A stretch of DNA of 64,000 bases. Origin: Rhodobacteraceae bacterium UBA6796. GTDB lineage: Bacteria > Pseudomonadota > Alphaproteobacteria > Rhodobacterales > Rhodobacteraceae. A program made the translations under genes and the position numbers. Within the stretch, counting starts at the first letter, position 1, and every line of letters starts with the position of its first letter. This document shows, piece after piece, positions 1 to 10,219 of this stretch. The notes beneath the pieces were generated by a model that had not been told where the DNA came from, ran no database searches, and saw only the letters and a program-made list of their open reading frames with translations. The DNA lies in assembly GCA_002452815.1 (NCBI GenBank), contig DKFM01000006.1:310001-374000 (forward strand). Direction: 5' to 3'.

Positions 1-383
1 GGCGCGAGATGATCGTGGGCATCGGCCTCGTGATCCTCGCGGCCTCGGGCGCGGTGGCAATGACCGGGGTCGAGCTGGAGAAATTCTATGCAGCCCTGGT
101 TCTGCTGGGTGTCGGCTGGAACTTCGGCTTCATCGGCTCGACCGCGATGCTGGCCTCCGCCCATAGCGCGGATGAACGCGGCCATGTGCAGGGGATGAAC
201 GATTTCGTCGTCTTCGGCGGGGTGTTTCTGGCCTCGCTCAGTTCGGGCAGCCTGATGAACTGCTCGGCCGCGGGTGATCCGCAGGCGGGCTGGCAGGCGG
301 TGAACCTGGCCATGCTGCCCTTCCTGACGCTGGCGGGCGGTGCGCTGATCTGGCTGGTGCTGCGGCCGAAGGAAACGCGGTAA
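1..383 (+). CDS. MFS transporter, C-terminal part (5' end outside window)
   Basis: The open frame runs in from the left edge (the first full codon begins at base 3) and ends at TAA 381-383, so only about the last 126 residues are visible. They form hydrophobic helices joined by short polar loops: an MIVGIGLVILAASG helix, a GVGWNFGFIGSTAML helix, a loop with DERGHVQGMND, a further FGGVFLASL helix and a final LTLAGGALIWLVL helix before a basic tail. This fits the C-terminal half of a 12-helix major facilitator permease of the inner membrane. The substrate cannot be inferred. It converges on pgi across a 32-bp gap with no clear terminator. Confidence 0.7.
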   Translation, partial: REMIVGIGLVILAASGAVAMTGVELEKFYAALVLLGVGWNFGFIGSTAMLASAHSADERGHVQGMNDFVVFGGVFLASLSSGSLMNCSAAGDPQAGWQAVNLAMLPFLTLAGGALIWLVLRPKETR

Positions 384-415
384 CGCCAACGCCGGGGACA
401 CCGCCCCCTGCCCGC

Positions 416-2026
<1,611 letters not shown>

Positions 2027-2027
2027 G

Positions 2028-2699
2028 TCAGTCTGCCCAGTGAATGGTGGCGTTTTTCAGAACGGTGCGCACCGGGGCCTGCAGTTCCGGCAGGGTGGCG
2101 GCACGCTCGATTGCGGCGCGTTTCTCGGCGCCGGTGATCAGAATATGGCTGTGCATCGCATCGCGCAGCACCGGCGCGGTCAGCGTCAGGCGCGGCTCGC
2201 CCGCGGCCTCGGCGCGCAGTGCCATCAGCGGCGGCGCGTCATCCGACAGCGCCTCGGCCAGATGATCGGCGCCGGGAAACAGGCTGGCCGTATGCATGTC
2301 CGCCCCCATGCCCAGCAGCAAGACGGTGATCGGCAGCACGGTTTCCACGCCCTCGGTCAGCTGCGCCAAGACATCCTCGGGCGCGTCAGCGGGGGCATAA
2401 AGCGGCACCAGCTGCGCCGCCGCCGCCCGGCCGCGCAGCAAGCGTTGGCGCAGCAGACGGGTGTTCGAACGCGGGCTGTCCTCGGGCACCCAGCGTTCGT
2501 CGTTCAGCAGCACCGCGACCCTGGACCAGTCCAGATCCAGATCCGAGAGAATGTCGAACACCGGCCCCGGCGTGGTGCCCCCCGGCACCGAAAACGTGGC
2601 CAGCCCTTCGACCTCGATCGCGCGGCGCAATTGCGCGGCGATCTGGTCGGCGACGGCCAGCATCATCAGGTCGCGGTCGGGGTAAGCGACAAAGTTCAT
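2028..2699 (-). CDS. pgl: 6-phosphogluconolactonase
   Basis: Hydrolyses 6-phosphogluconolactone, made by Zwf, to 6-phosphogluconate. At 223 residues it has the normal length of the SolA/DevB family. Family motifs seen are the NDERWVP block near residue 85 and [16 protein letters not shown] near 146, which form the sugar-phosphate site. Its ATG at 2699 overlaps the TGA of zwf as ATGA, so translation of the two is probably coupled, and pgi follows after one base. Substrate channelling between consecutive enzymes is the likely reason for the zwf-pgl-pgi order. Confidence 0.95.
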   Translation of the reverse strand: MNFVAYPDRDLMMLAVADQIAAQLRRAIEVEGLATFSVPGGTTPGPVFDILSDLDLDWSRVAVLLNDERWVPEDSPRSNTRLLRQRLLRGRAAAAQLVPLYAPADAPEDVLAQLTEGVETVLPITVLLLGMGADMHTASLFPGADHLAEALSDDAPPLMALRAEAAGEPRLTLTAPVLRDAMHSHILITGAEKRAAIERAATLPELQAPVRTVLKNATIHWAD

Positions 2700-4177
2700 T
2701 CCCGGATCTCCCGCCAGCGGCGACCGTCGCGATGCATCAGCATCAGCGCATCCTCGGGCCCGGAGGAGCCGGAATCGTAAGGCTGCGGCTTGTCGCCCCG
2801 TGCCTCCCAGCCGGCGATGATCGGGTCGGTCCAGGCCCAGGCGGCCTCGACCTCGTCGCCGCGCATGAACAGGGTCTGATTGCCGCGGATCACATCCATG
2901 ATCAGCCGCTCGTAGGCGTCGGGAATATCGGCGCCCTCTTCCCCAAGCGCCTCGGCGAACGACATGTCGAGTGGCACCTGCACCAGTCGCATCCCCCCCG
3001 GCCCGGGTTCCTTGATCATCATCTTCAGGTTCATACCCTCATTCGGTTGCAACCGGATGACAAGCACGTTCTCGCGCCAGGTTTCGTCCGCCTCGTCAAA
3101 GATCGAATGCGGCGGTTCCTTGAAGGTGATGGCGATTTCGCTGGTGCGCGCGCGCAGCCGCTTGCCGGTGCGCAGATAGAATGGCGTTCCAGTCCAGCGC
3201 CAGTTGGCGACATGGCATTTCAGCGCCACATAGCTTTCGGTGCGGCTGTCGGGGTTTTCGCTGTCCTGCAGATAGCCGGGCTGGGCGGTATCGCAATCCG
3301 TGCCGCGCGAACGGGTGCCCAGATATTGCCCGCGCACGATGTCGCTGGCAACAACGGGCTGCAAGGCACGGATAACCTTGAGCTTTTCGTCGCGCACCGC
3401 GTCCGGGTCGAAGTGATAGGGCGGCTCCATCGCGATCAGGCACAACAGCTGCATCATGTGGTTCTGGACCATGTCGCGCATGGCGCCCGACTTGTCATAA
3501 TACGACCCGCGCCCGCCCACACCGACGGTTTCGGCCACGGTAATTTGCACATGATCGACAAACTGCGCATTCCACAGCGGCTCGAACAGGATATTGGCGA
3601 AGCGCACCGCCATCAGGTTCTGCACGGTTTCCTTGCCGAGATAATGGTCGATGCGATAGATCTGGTGCTCTTCGAAATGCTCGGCCAGCGTGGCGTTGAG
3701 CGCGCGGGCCGAGGTCAGATCGCGGCCGAAAGGCTTCTCCACCACGATCCGGCTGTCAGGCGTGGCGATGCCGTGGGCGTGCAAGCGTTCGGCAAGCGGA
3801 CCGAACAGCGCGGGCGCCACCGAGAAATAGAACGCGTTGACCCGGTCGGGATGCACCAGCGCCTTCAGTGGCGCCCAGCCTTCGTCGCCCATCGCATCGA
3901 CCGCAACGTAATCCAGATTGGCCAGAAAGGCGTCGATCTGCGCGGGGTCGCGCTTGGCGGCGCCGACATGGTCATCAATCGCCGCACGGACCTGCGCGCG
4001 AAACGCATCGGCATCCATCTCGGAGCGCGCCGCGCCGATGATCCGCGCCCCATCCGGGATCTGGCCCGCAAAAAAGCGCCGGTAGAGGCCGGGAAGGATC
4101 TTGCGGGTCGCCAGATCGCCCGTGGCGCCAAACACCACCAGATCGAAAGGATCGACCGGAATTACGCGCGAAACCAT
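2696..4177 (-). CDS. zwf: Glucose-6-phosphate 1-dehydrogenase
   Basis: Oxidises glucose-6-phosphate to 6-phosphogluconolactone with NAD(P)+, the entry step of the Entner-Doudoroff and pentose phosphate routes. The 493 residues are full length. The N-terminal Rossmann motif FGATGDLATRKILPGLY is near residues 15-31 and the substrate signature RIDHYLGKE is near 175-183. Start ATG at 4177 has an ACGGAG ribosome site. It is the first gene of zwf-pgl-pgi. Upstream are a good -35/-10 pair (4232-4260) and a perfect 12-bp palindrome (4191-4202) that also stands before edd, so both halves of the pathway are probably controlled together. Confidence 0.97.
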   Translation of the reverse strand: MVSRVIPVDPFDLVVFGATGDLATRKILPGLYRRFFAGQIPDGARIIGAARSEMDADAFRAQVRAAIDDHVGAAKRDPAQIDAFLANLDYVAVDAMGDEGWAPLKALVHPDRVNAFYFSVAPALFGPLAERLHAHGIATPDSRIVVEKPFGRDLTSARALNATLAEHFEEHQIYRIDHYLGKETVQNLMAVRFANILFEPLWNAQFVDHVQITVAETVGVGGRGSYYDKSGAMRDMVQNHMMQLLCLIAMEPPYHFDPDAVRDEKLKVIRALQPVVASDIVRGQYLGTRSRGTDCDTAQPGYLQDSENPDSRTESYVALKCHVANWRWTGTPFYLRTGKRLRARTSEIAITFKEPPHSIFDEADETWRENVLVIRLQPNEGMNLKMMIKEPGPGGMRLVQVPLDMSFAEALGEEGADIPDAYERLIMDVIRGNQTLFMRGDEVEAAWAWTDPIIAGWEARGDKPQPYDSGSSGPEDALMLMHRDGRRWREIRE

Positions 4178-4190
4178 GTGGCACTCCGTT

Positions 4191-4202
4191 GTTAGCGCTA
4201 AC
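4191..4202. promoter_or_regulatory. Perfect palindrome GTTAGCGCTAAC before zwf, probable LacI-family (CceR-like) operator
   Basis: The 12-bp palindrome lies 13 bases upstream of the zwf ATG and downstream of the predicted transcription start (about 4225). An identical copy is at 7457-7468 before edd. A central CG in a symmetric site is typical of LacI-family operators. From memory, the LacI-family regulator CceR of Rhodobacter sphaeroides, responsive to 6-phosphogluconate, uses a TTAGCGCTAA-type site and controls Entner-Doudoroff genes. The regulator itself is not in this window. Confidence 0.75.
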
Positions 4203-4231
4203 GCGGGCGTTTTAGCCCCAGCGCCCGCCGA

Positions 4232-4260
4232 AGTCTAGCCTGAGGCGCGGGCAGGGCCAA
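4232..4260 (-). promoter_or_regulatory. Predicted sigma-70-type promoter of zwf-pgl-pgi
   Basis: On the minus strand TTGGCC (4255-4260) is followed after 17 bases by TAGACT (4232-4237). The start site would be near 4225, with the palindromic operator at 4191-4202 about 25-35 bases into the transcript. That placement suits repression by blocking elongation or promoter clearance. Confidence 0.6.
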
Positions 4261-4276
4261 GCAAATGCGCACCCGC

Positions 4277-4774
4277 TCACGCGTCCTTGTGCAGAAATGC
4301 CCGAAGTGCCTGAATATCCGGCGAAATCTCTTCGGCGAAACCGCAGGCAAAGGCATCGAAGGCCGCCCGGGTTTCAGGCGGAACCGACAGCAACACGCGC
4401 AGGCCTGCCTCCAACCCCTGCCCGATCAGCGGCCGCACACCACGCCCGGCCGCTTCCTGCTTGCCGAATTTGTTCAGGATCAGCACGGTTCCGGGTGCGG
4501 CAGCCTCAATCGCGCGTGCGGTATCGGCGACGGCCTGCTCCAGCGCGCCGGCATCCAGCGTACAGCCGTCCGCACCGGGGCCAAGATCCTGTGAAATCGG
4601 CATGATCGTATTGGCCGGCAGCAGGCGCAGCTGCATCTCGCAGGCCCGCGCAGCGGGCAGCTCGTCGCGCACCATCGCCACCACCGGCAGGCCCGCCGCA
4701 AACCGTTCGGCCGCCAGCCGGGCCAACAGCGCATCGGCCCGCCCACGTTCGGCACAGCTCAGAAATCCCAACAT
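4277..4774 (-). CDS. DUF2478 family protein
   Basis: About 165 residues beginning MLGFLSCAERGRAD. I chose the ATG at 4774 because it overlaps the stop of the upstream PIN gene as ATGA; the longer reading upstream is low-complexity Arg/Gly/Ala sequence antisense in character. The protein resembles the DUF2478 family, which has an NTPase-like fold and is often seen near molybdenum genes. Here I see MVRDELPAARAC, a conserved NKFGKQEAAGRG segment near residue 105, and no classical P-loop. It ends the rlmI-PIN-DUF2478 operon. The function is unknown, and nothing nearby points to molybdenum. Confidence 0.7.
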   Translation of the reverse strand: MLGFLSCAERGRADALLARLAAERFAAGLPVVAMVRDELPAARACEMQLRLLPANTIMPISQDLGPGADGCTLDAGALEQAVADTARAIEAAAPGTVLILNKFGKQEAAGRGVRPLIGQGLEAGLRVLLSVPPETRAAFDAFACGFAEEISPDIQALRAFLHKDA

Positions 4775-5328
4775 CAGCCCAGCGCCTTTCCCAACCGCGG
4801 CAGTTTGGCCCGTTTCAACAGTGCCCGCACCGGCTGCGGTTCCCCCGACAGCCGCTCGGCCTCGGCGCGCACCGCCTCGACCACGGCCCCGACTTCGGCG
4901 GGATGATTGGACCACAACTGCCACAGAAACCCGTCCGGGTCACGCCGCGCAATCCCCTCGCCCGCAAGCACGCCGCGCGGAAAATCGACGGCGTTGAAGG
5001 TCACGATCGCCTCGGCGCCGCCGGCGATTGCGGCCGCCAGCACATGGATGTCATTGTCATCGGGCAGATGCAGACGCGCCTCCAGCCCGGAGCGGGGCGC
5101 CACGCTGGCCTGGGGAAACTGCGCTTTCAAAACAGCGATCTGTCCCCGCGCCATGGCCTCGTCCACCGGGCCGAAGCGGCGCACGGCACGGGCCCATTCT
5201 TCCAGGATACGCTCTGACCACAGCGGCGTGTAAAGCCCCGCGCGCGCCACGCCGATCAGGATCTCGCGCAGCACGGTCGGCACCAGAACGCAGGCGTCCA
5301 GCACCACTTTGATCGGCGCGCCCGGCAT
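4774..5328 (-). CDS. PIN-domain protein (VapC-like ribonuclease fold)
   Basis: About 184 residues. The ATG at 5328 overlaps the rlmI stop (ATGA), and its own stop overlaps the next start in the same way. The N-terminus KVVLDACVLVP carries the first PIN acidic residue. Further acidic positions lie in SERILEEW, in LPDDNDIHVLAAA near residue 100 and in TFNAVDFP, as expected for a metal-dependent nuclease of the PIN superfamily. The C-terminal 50 residues are an extra helical, basic tail ending in KRAKLPRLGKALG. It has no adjacent antitoxin-like gene, so it is more likely a housekeeping RNA-processing PIN protein coupled to an rRNA methyltransferase than a classic toxin; that is inference. Confidence 0.75.
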   Translation of the reverse strand: MPGAPIKVVLDACVLVPTVLREILIGVARAGLYTPLWSERILEEWARAVRRFGPVDEAMARGQIAVLKAQFPQASVAPRSGLEARLHLPDDNDIHVLAAAIAGGAEAIVTFNAVDFPRGVLAGEGIARRDPDGFLWQLWSNHPAEVGAVVEAVRAEAERLSGEPQPVRALLKRAKLPRLGKALG

Positions 5329-6554
5329 CAGTCGAGCCGGAAGAACAGCGCTTTGAGATAGGCCGATTCCGCCAGTTGCGGCAGCATCGGATGATCCGCG
5401 CCGGCATAGCCCGTGTGCAGCAGCTGGCTGCGCCGCCCGCCCCGCCCGATGCCCCGCGCCGAGGCATTGCGGAACTGCGTCAGATCGGCCGCATGGCTGC
5501 ACGAGCACAGCGCCAGATAGCCCCCCGGCGCGACCAGCGGCGCGGCCAGGCGGGCGACACGTTCATAGGCGCGCAGCCCGGCCTGCAGCGCCTGCTTGTT
5601 CGGCGCGAAGGCGGGCGGGTCGCAGATCACCAGATCGAATTGCGCGCCCTCGGCGACCAGCGCTTCGAGCGTGGCGAAGGCATCGCCCTGACGGGTGGCG
5701 AAGCGCGCCTGCATTCCCATTGCGGCCGCACCCTGCCCGGCCAGATCCAGCGCCGGACCCGAGGCATCGACCGACAGCGCGCTTTCGGCACCGCCCGCAA
5801 GGCATGCCAGCGCAAAACCGCCAACATGGGAAAACACATCCAGCACCCGTGCCCCCTGCGCCAGGCGCGCCGCAAAGGCATGGTTCGGGCGCTGGTCGAA
5901 GAACAGCCCCGTCTTCTGCCCGCCCAGCACGTCGGCCATATAGGTTGCCCCGTTCATCGGCACCGCCACCGGGCCGGTGACCGCGCCCTGCAGCACTACG
6001 GTTTCCTCGGGCAGGCCTTCCAGCCCACGCGCGCGACCGGTGCCATTCTTCACCACGGTCTGCACCCCGGTCACCTCGGCCAGCGCCGCGGCCAGATCGT
6101 CGATCATCGCCTCGGCCCAGGCGGCATTGGGCTGGATCACCGCCAGATCGCCGAAACGGTCGATGATGACACCGGGCAGGCCGTCGGCCTCGGCATGCAC
6201 CAGCCGATAGAAAGGTTCGTCGAACAGCCGCGCGCGCAGTTCCAGCGCGCGGGCCAGACGCCCGGCGATCCAGGCACGGTCAATCACCGCCCCGGCATCG
6301 CGGTCCAGCACGCGGGCAATGATCTTGGATTTGGTATTCACGGTGACGGTCGCCAGCGGGCGGCGGGCGTCATCTTCCAGCGTGCAGATCGTGCCCGCCG
6401 CCAGGGCCTGCGTGCGCCGGTCGGTCACCAGTTCGTCGGAATAGACCCAGGGGAAGCCGTGGCGGATCGCCCGGGCCTCGGCCTTGGGGCGCAGGCGCAC
6501 CACCGGACGGGTCGCGGTGGGTTCGGCGGTATCTTCGGCGATCATGTCTGACAT
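5328..6554 (-). CDS. rlmI: Class I SAM-dependent rRNA (cytosine) methyltransferase, RlmI-like
   Basis: About 408 residues with an N-terminal PUA-like RNA-binding segment (RLRPKAEARAIRHGFPWVYSDE, residues about 20-42) and a Rossmann methyltransferase domain. Visible motifs are the SAM-binding VLDVFSHVGGFAL near 240, the DPPAFAPNK motif IV near 325 and the CSCSHAADLTQF motif VI with the catalytic cysteine near 360. This is the RlmI architecture (23S rRNA m5C1962 in E. coli). I prefer the ATG at 6554 (GAGG upstream) to a TTG at 6566. It heads a three-gene overlapping operon with the PIN and DUF2478 genes. Confidence 0.87.
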   Translation of the reverse strand: MSDMIAEDTAEPTATRPVVRLRPKAEARAIRHGFPWVYSDELVTDRRTQALAAGTICTLEDDARRPLATVTVNTKSKIIARVLDRDAGAVIDRAWIAGRLARALELRARLFDEPFYRLVHAEADGLPGVIIDRFGDLAVIQPNAAWAEAMIDDLAAALAEVTGVQTVVKNGTGRARGLEGLPEETVVLQGAVTGPVAVPMNGATYMADVLGGQKTGLFFDQRPNHAFAARLAQGARVLDVFSHVGGFALACLAGGAESALSVDASGPALDLAGQGAAAMGMQARFATRQGDAFATLEALVAEGAQFDLVICDPPAFAPNKQALQAGLRAYERVARLAAPLVAPGGYLALCSCSHAADLTQFRNASARGIGRGGRRSQLLHTGYAGADHPMLPQLAESAYLKALFFRLD

Positions 6555-6574
6555 CGGGGGCCTCAAACCAGAAA

Positions 6575-6592
6575 GGGGGCGTTGCCGCCCCC
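6575..6592 (-). terminator. GC hairpin between the lipoprotein gene and rlmI, possible terminator
   Basis: GGGGGCG (6575-6581) and CGCCCCC (6586-6592) enclose a TTGC loop. Read on the minus strand, which carries the lipoprotein gene ending at 6627, the hairpin is followed by only a short TTTC. It is therefore a weak or partial terminator just upstream of rlmI. Confidence 0.45.
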
Positions 6593-6626
6593 TCTACCCC
6601 GTTCGCGTGCCGGGCGAAAGCTTTGA

Positions 6627-7304
6627 CTATTCGGCAACCGTCAGCGCAGGCGCCAGCAGCGAAATCCGCTCGGGCAGCGCCCCCCGCGGTTGGGCCACGG
6701 GCGCCATCAGATCGGCGCGGATGGCATCGGTCAGGATCTGCGTCACCACAACCTTCTGAGTCAGGCCGCGCTCTTCCTCCTCGATCGCCTTTTGCCCACC
6801 CGAAGCCGGCTGCGAGGCATTGACCAGATGCGGCGCGACCACAACAGCCCCGGTTTCGGCATCCGTCACGCCGATCCTGAATTTCAGGCTGTAGCTGCCG
6901 CCAAAGGTGTAGCGGGTCTTTTCGGTCAGCGCGTGGAAGCGCACGACCTCAATGTCGACCACAACCGGGCGGCCCTTGGTCATCGCACCCGTCGCGCGAT
7001 CCGCCGCCTCGGTGAACAGCGCGGAAACCTGCGCGTAACGGTCGCCACGCGCCTCGCCGCGCCAGACGATGTCCGCGATCGGATAATACAGGTTGGCCTC
7101 GGACACATGCAGCGTGCGCGGCACCGACACCCGGACCGTCCGCACATCGTAAAGCGGTGCGGTCATCACGGCGTCTTCGGCGCCCACGGTGATTTCGGCC
7201 AGCGGCGTGACATCGGTCGCCCCGCGCGACGCCGGCTCCACCTCGGCGCACCCCGCCAGCAGTGCAAGCGCGGCGAAAAGGGCGATCATACGGGTCGGTT
7301 TCAT
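6627..7304 (-). CDS. Putative lipoprotein (DUF6778-like)
   Basis: About 225 residues. The ATG at 7304 has GGAG nine bases upstream; earlier in-frame ATGs at 7313 and 7328 lack good spacing. The N-terminus MKPTRMIALFAALALLAGC is a lipoprotein signal with lipobox LAGC and Cys19 as the lipidation site. The mature part has alternating beta-like segments (TVRVSVPRTLHVSEAN, IADIVWRGEARGDRYAQV, RYTFGGSYSLKFRIGV) and no catalytic motif I recognise. It resembles a conserved Rhodobacterales lipoprotein family; I believe DUF6778 but cannot confirm this. It is transcribed divergently from edd. Confidence 0.7.
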   Translation of the reverse strand: MKPTRMIALFAALALLAGCAEVEPASRGATDVTPLAEITVGAEDAVMTAPLYDVRTVRVSVPRTLHVSEANLYYPIADIVWRGEARGDRYAQVSALFTEAADRATGAMTKGRPVVVDIEVVRFHALTEKTRYTFGGSYSLKFRIGVTDAETGAVVVAPHLVNASQPASGGQKAIEEEERGLTQKVVVTQILTDAIRADLMAPVAQPRGALPERISLLAPALTVAE

Positions 7305-7456
7305 AATGTTCATCTCCGGCTGAGCCATCCTGACGGGCTGGAAGATGCGGGCCGAATGTGGCAGAAAAGGGTTAACAGTGGCGCAATTCTGCGGAAAAAC
7401 CCTTGTCCACAGGTCACTTGCGGCCCATTTTTAAAGAATAGCTTCCCGATTGATTT

Positions 7457-7468
7457 GTTAGCGCTAAC
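7457..7468. promoter_or_regulatory. Perfect palindrome GTTAGCGCTAAC before edd, second copy of the zwf operator
   Basis: Identical to 4191-4202. It lies 57 bases upstream of the edd ATG. A possible -35 TTGATT (7450-7455) and -10 TATAAG (7471-7476) flank it with a short 15-base spacer, placing the operator inside the promoter. An alternative promoter ending in TAGCTT (7439-7444) would place it just after the start site. Either position fits repression. Confidence 0.75.
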
Positions 7469-7524
7469 GTTATAAGACGCCATCGCTGCCCCGCAGCAGA
7501 TGCTCCTGCAGACGAGAACCCGCC

Positions 7525-9345
7525 ATGCCCCAGACCCCCGCTGCGCTAAACGCCACGATCGCCCGCGTCACCGACCGGATCCGGGCGCGTTCGGCCGGGC
7601 GGCGGGCGGATTACCTGGCGCAGATCAAGGCCGCAGCCCAGGCTGGCCCCGCGCGCGCGCATCTGAGCTGCGGCAACCAGGCCCACGCCTATGCCGCCAT
7701 GGGCACCGATCAGCCCGCGCTGGCCGAGGGGCGCGCCCCAAACATCGGGATCGTCACCGCCTATAATGACATGCTCAGCGCGCATCAGCCCTATGAAACC
7801 TATCCCGCGCTGATCCGCGAGGCACTGCGTGCGATGGGCGCCACCGCGCAGGTCGCAGGCGGCGTGCCCGCGATGTGCGATGGTGTGACCCAGGGCCAGC
7901 CGGGGATGGAGCTGTCGCTGTTTTCGCGCGACGTGATCGCCCTCGCCGCCGGGGTGGCACTGTCGCATAACACCTTCGATGCCGCGCTCTACCTCGGGGT
8001 CTGCGACAAGATCGTGCCCGGGCTGGTGATGGCCGCCGCGACCTTCGGCCATATCCCGGCAGTGTTCCTGCCCGCCGGGCCGATGACTTCCGGCCTGCCG
8101 AATGACGAAAAGGCCAAGGTGCGCCAGCAGTTTGCCACCGGCGAGGTCGGGCGCGACGCGCTGATGGCGGCGGAGATGGCCAGCTATCATGGCCCCGGCA
8201 CCTGCACCTTCTACGGCACCGCCAATACCAACCAGATGCTGATGGAGATCATGGGCCTGCACCTGCCAGGCGCCAGCTTCGTCAACCCCGGCACCGATCT
8301 GCGCCAGGCGCTGACGGTCGCGGGCGCGCGGCGGGCGGCCGAAATCACCGCCTTGGGCAATGATTACCGCCCCGCGGGCGAGATTCTGGATGAACGGGCC
8401 TTCGTCAACGGTCTGGTCGGGCTGATGGCCACGGGCGGGTCGACCAATCTGGTGCTGCATATGCCTGCCATGGCCCGCGCCGCCGGGATCATGCTGGATC
8501 TGGCCGATTTCGATGCGATTTCCGATGTCGTGCCGCTGATGGCCAAGGTCTATCCGAACGGTCTGGCCGATGTGAACCATTTCCACGCGGCGGGCGGGAT
8601 GCAGTTCCTGATCCGTGAATTGCTGGGCGCAGGACTGCTGCACCCCGATGCCAAGACCGTCACCGGCGACGGGCTGGCCGCCTATATCCGCGAACCCAAA
8701 CTGCGCGACGGCACGCTGGTCTGGGAAGACGGCCCCGAAACCACGCTGAACGACAAGATCCTGCGCCCCGCCGCCGCGCCCTTCGCCGCCTCTGGCGGTC
8801 TGCGGCAGCTTGAAGGCAACCTCGGGCGCGGCGTCATCAAGATTTCGGCCGTGGCCCCCGAACACCGTCTGGTCGAGGCCCCGGTGCGCATCTTCCACGA
8901 TCAGGCCGATGTGAAGGCCGCCTTCCAGCGCGGCGAATTCACTGCGGACACGGTGGTCGTCGTCCGTTTTCAGGGCCCGCGCGCCAATGGCATGCCCGAG
9001 CTGCACTCGCTCACCCCCACGCTTTCGGTGCTGCAGGGCCGCGGGCTGCGGGTGGCACTGGTGACCGACGGGCGGATGTCGGGCGCCAGTGGCAAGGTCC
9101 CCGCCGCGATCCATGTCAGCCCCGAGGCCGCCTGCGCCGGCCCGCTGGCGCGGCTGATCGACGGCGATATCGTGCGGCTTGACGCCGTGGCAGGCACCCT
9201 CGATTGCCTGACCGACGGTTTCGCGGATCGCGCCCCCATCAGTGCCGATCTGTCGGCCAATGCACACGGCCTTGGCCGCGAGTTGTTCGATGCCTTCCGC
9301 CGCAATGTCGGCCCAGCGACCGATGGCGCGGCGGTGGTTGTTTGA
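7525..9345 (+). CDS. edd: Phosphogluconate dehydratase
   Basis: Dehydrates 6-phosphogluconate to 2-keto-3-deoxy-6-phosphogluconate, the committed Entner-Doudoroff step. The 606 residues match Edd of the IlvD/Edd family. Cys118 ([10 protein letters not shown]) and Cys160 (GVCDKIVPG) lie in the two family signatures that bind the [4Fe-4S] cluster; a further [13 protein letters not shown] block follows near 225. A second IlvD/Edd-type block, [19 protein letters not shown], is near residue 515. It is followed by eda after a 228-bp gap occupied by an inverted-repeat element, so the two may not be simply cotranscribed. Confidence 0.97.
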   Translation: MPQTPAALNATIARVTDRIRARSAGRRADYLAQIKAAAQAGPARAHLSCGNQAHAYAAMGTDQPALAEGRAPNIGIVTAYNDMLSAHQPYETYPALIREALRAMGATAQVAGGVPAMCDGVTQGQPGMELSLFSRDVIALAAGVALSHNTFDAALYLGVCDKIVPGLVMAAATFGHIPAVFLPAGPMTSGLPNDEKAKVRQQFATGEVGRDALMAAEMASYHGPGTCTFYGTANTNQMLMEIMGLHLPGASFVNPGTDLRQALTVAGARRAAEITALGNDYRPAGEILDERAFVNGLVGLMATGGSTNLVLHMPAMARAAGIMLDLADFDAISDVVPLMAKVYPNGLADVNHFHAAGGMQFLIRELLGAGLLHPDAKTVTGDGLAAYIREPKLRDGTLVWEDGPETTLNDKILRPAAAPFAASGGLRQLEGNLGRGVIKISAVAPEHRLVEAPVRIFHDQADVKAAFQRGEFTADTVVVVRFQGPRANGMPELHSLTPTLSVLQGRGLRVALVTDGRMSGASGKVPAAIHVSPEAACAGPLARLIDGDIVRLDAVAGTLDCLTDGFADRAPISADLSANAHGLGRELFDAFRRNVGPATDGAAVVV

Positions 9346-9352
9346 GTTTTTT

Positions 9353-9529
9353 GCCTCCGGCGGGGATATTTTAACCAGAAAGAAACCAGGTTCGGGAAAG
9401 CTGCTGTCACGGTACAGGCGGGGACGCCGATGACCGTCCAGAGAGAAAGCGCGCCGTCTCCCCCGCAAGCGGCCCGAGGCGGCGCGCGGCTTTCCCCTTC
9501 TTTCTGGCCCAAATATCCCCGCCGGAGGC
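9353..9529. repeat. Intergenic palindromic element A (edd-eda gap)
   Basis: Two 32-base arms, 9353-9384 and 9498-9529, are inverted copies of each other with three mismatches. The shared core is CGGGGATATTT, then CCAGAAAGAA. The loop is 113 bases and contains another GC-rich hairpin. The same core recurs at 21202-21236, 40627-40696, 51961-52027 and 63423-63492, always after a stop codon. Confidence 0.85.
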
Positions 9530-9573
9530 TCCCGAACCCGCCGCCCGCGCGCGGCCCGTGACTGGAGTGCCCC

Positions 9574-10215
9574 ATGACCCCCGCCGATCAATCCGCCGCT
9601 GCCCGCAAGATTTGTCTGATGGCCCCGATCATCCCGGTGATCGTGGTCAAGGACGTGGCCCATGCAGAACCGCTGGCCCGCGCGCTGGTGGCGGGGGGCC
9701 TGCCCGCGCTCGAGGTGACGCTGCGCACGCCCTGCGCGCTGGAGGCAATCCGCGCGATGGCCGGGGTCGCGGGCGGCGTGGTGGGCGCGGGCACGCTGAT
9801 CACACCGGCCGATGTGCGCGCGGCCAAGGCGGCGGGGGCGCAGTTCGGTGTCTCGCCCGGCGCCACCGATGCGCTGCTGCGCGCCTGCGAAGATGAGGAG
9901 TTGCCGCTGTTGCCCGGTGCGGCCACCGCGACCGAGGCGATGGTTCTGCTGGAACGCGGATACAGCGTGCAGAAATTCTTTCCGGCCGAGGTGGCGGGCG
10001 GGGCCGCCGCGCTCAAGGCTATCGGTGCGCCGCTGCCGCAGATCTCGTTCTGTCCGACCGGCGGGATCAGCCCGCAGAATGCCGGCAGCTATCTGGCGCT
10101 GGCCAACGTGCTGTGCGCGGGCGGCAGCTGGGTGGCGCCCGATGCGATGGTGCAGGCGGGCGACTGGGCCGGGATCGAGGCACTGGCCCGCGCGGCCGCC
10201 GCCTTGCCGCGCTGA
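9574..10215 (+). CDS. eda: 2-dehydro-3-deoxy-phosphogluconate (KDPG) aldolase
   Basis: Cleaves KDPG to pyruvate and glyceraldehyde-3-phosphate, finishing the Entner-Doudoroff route. At 213 residues it has family length. The Schiff-base lysine is Lys134 in QKFFPAEV, the catalytic glutamate is Glu47 in [14 protein letters not shown], and the phosphate-binding CPTGGIS loop is present near residue 155. The ATG at 9574 has a GGAG site. It lies downstream of edd and converges on a small hypothetical gene four bases beyond its stop. Confidence 0.96.
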   Translation: MTPADQSAAARKICLMAPIIPVIVVKDVAHAEPLARALVAGGLPALEVTLRTPCALEAIRAMAGVAGGVVGAGTLITPADVRAAKAAGAQFGVSPGATDALLRACEDEELPLLPGAATATEAMVLLERGYSVQKFFPAEVAGGAAALKAIGAPLPQISFCPTGGISPQNAGSYLALANVLCAGGSWVAPDAMVQAGDWAGIEALARAAAALPR

Positions 10216-10219
10216 GGCC

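Noticed and set aside
4774..5328. VapBC toxin-antitoxin module
   Set aside because: The PIN gene is sandwiched between rlmI and DUF2478 by overlaps, and neither neighbour looks like an AbrB-, RHH- or HTH-type antitoxin.
7403..7411. DnaA box TTGTCCACA near edd, hinting at an origin
   Set aside because: A single near-consensus site with no cluster of boxes, no AT-rich unwinding region and no dnaA/dnaN/parAB genes nearby.
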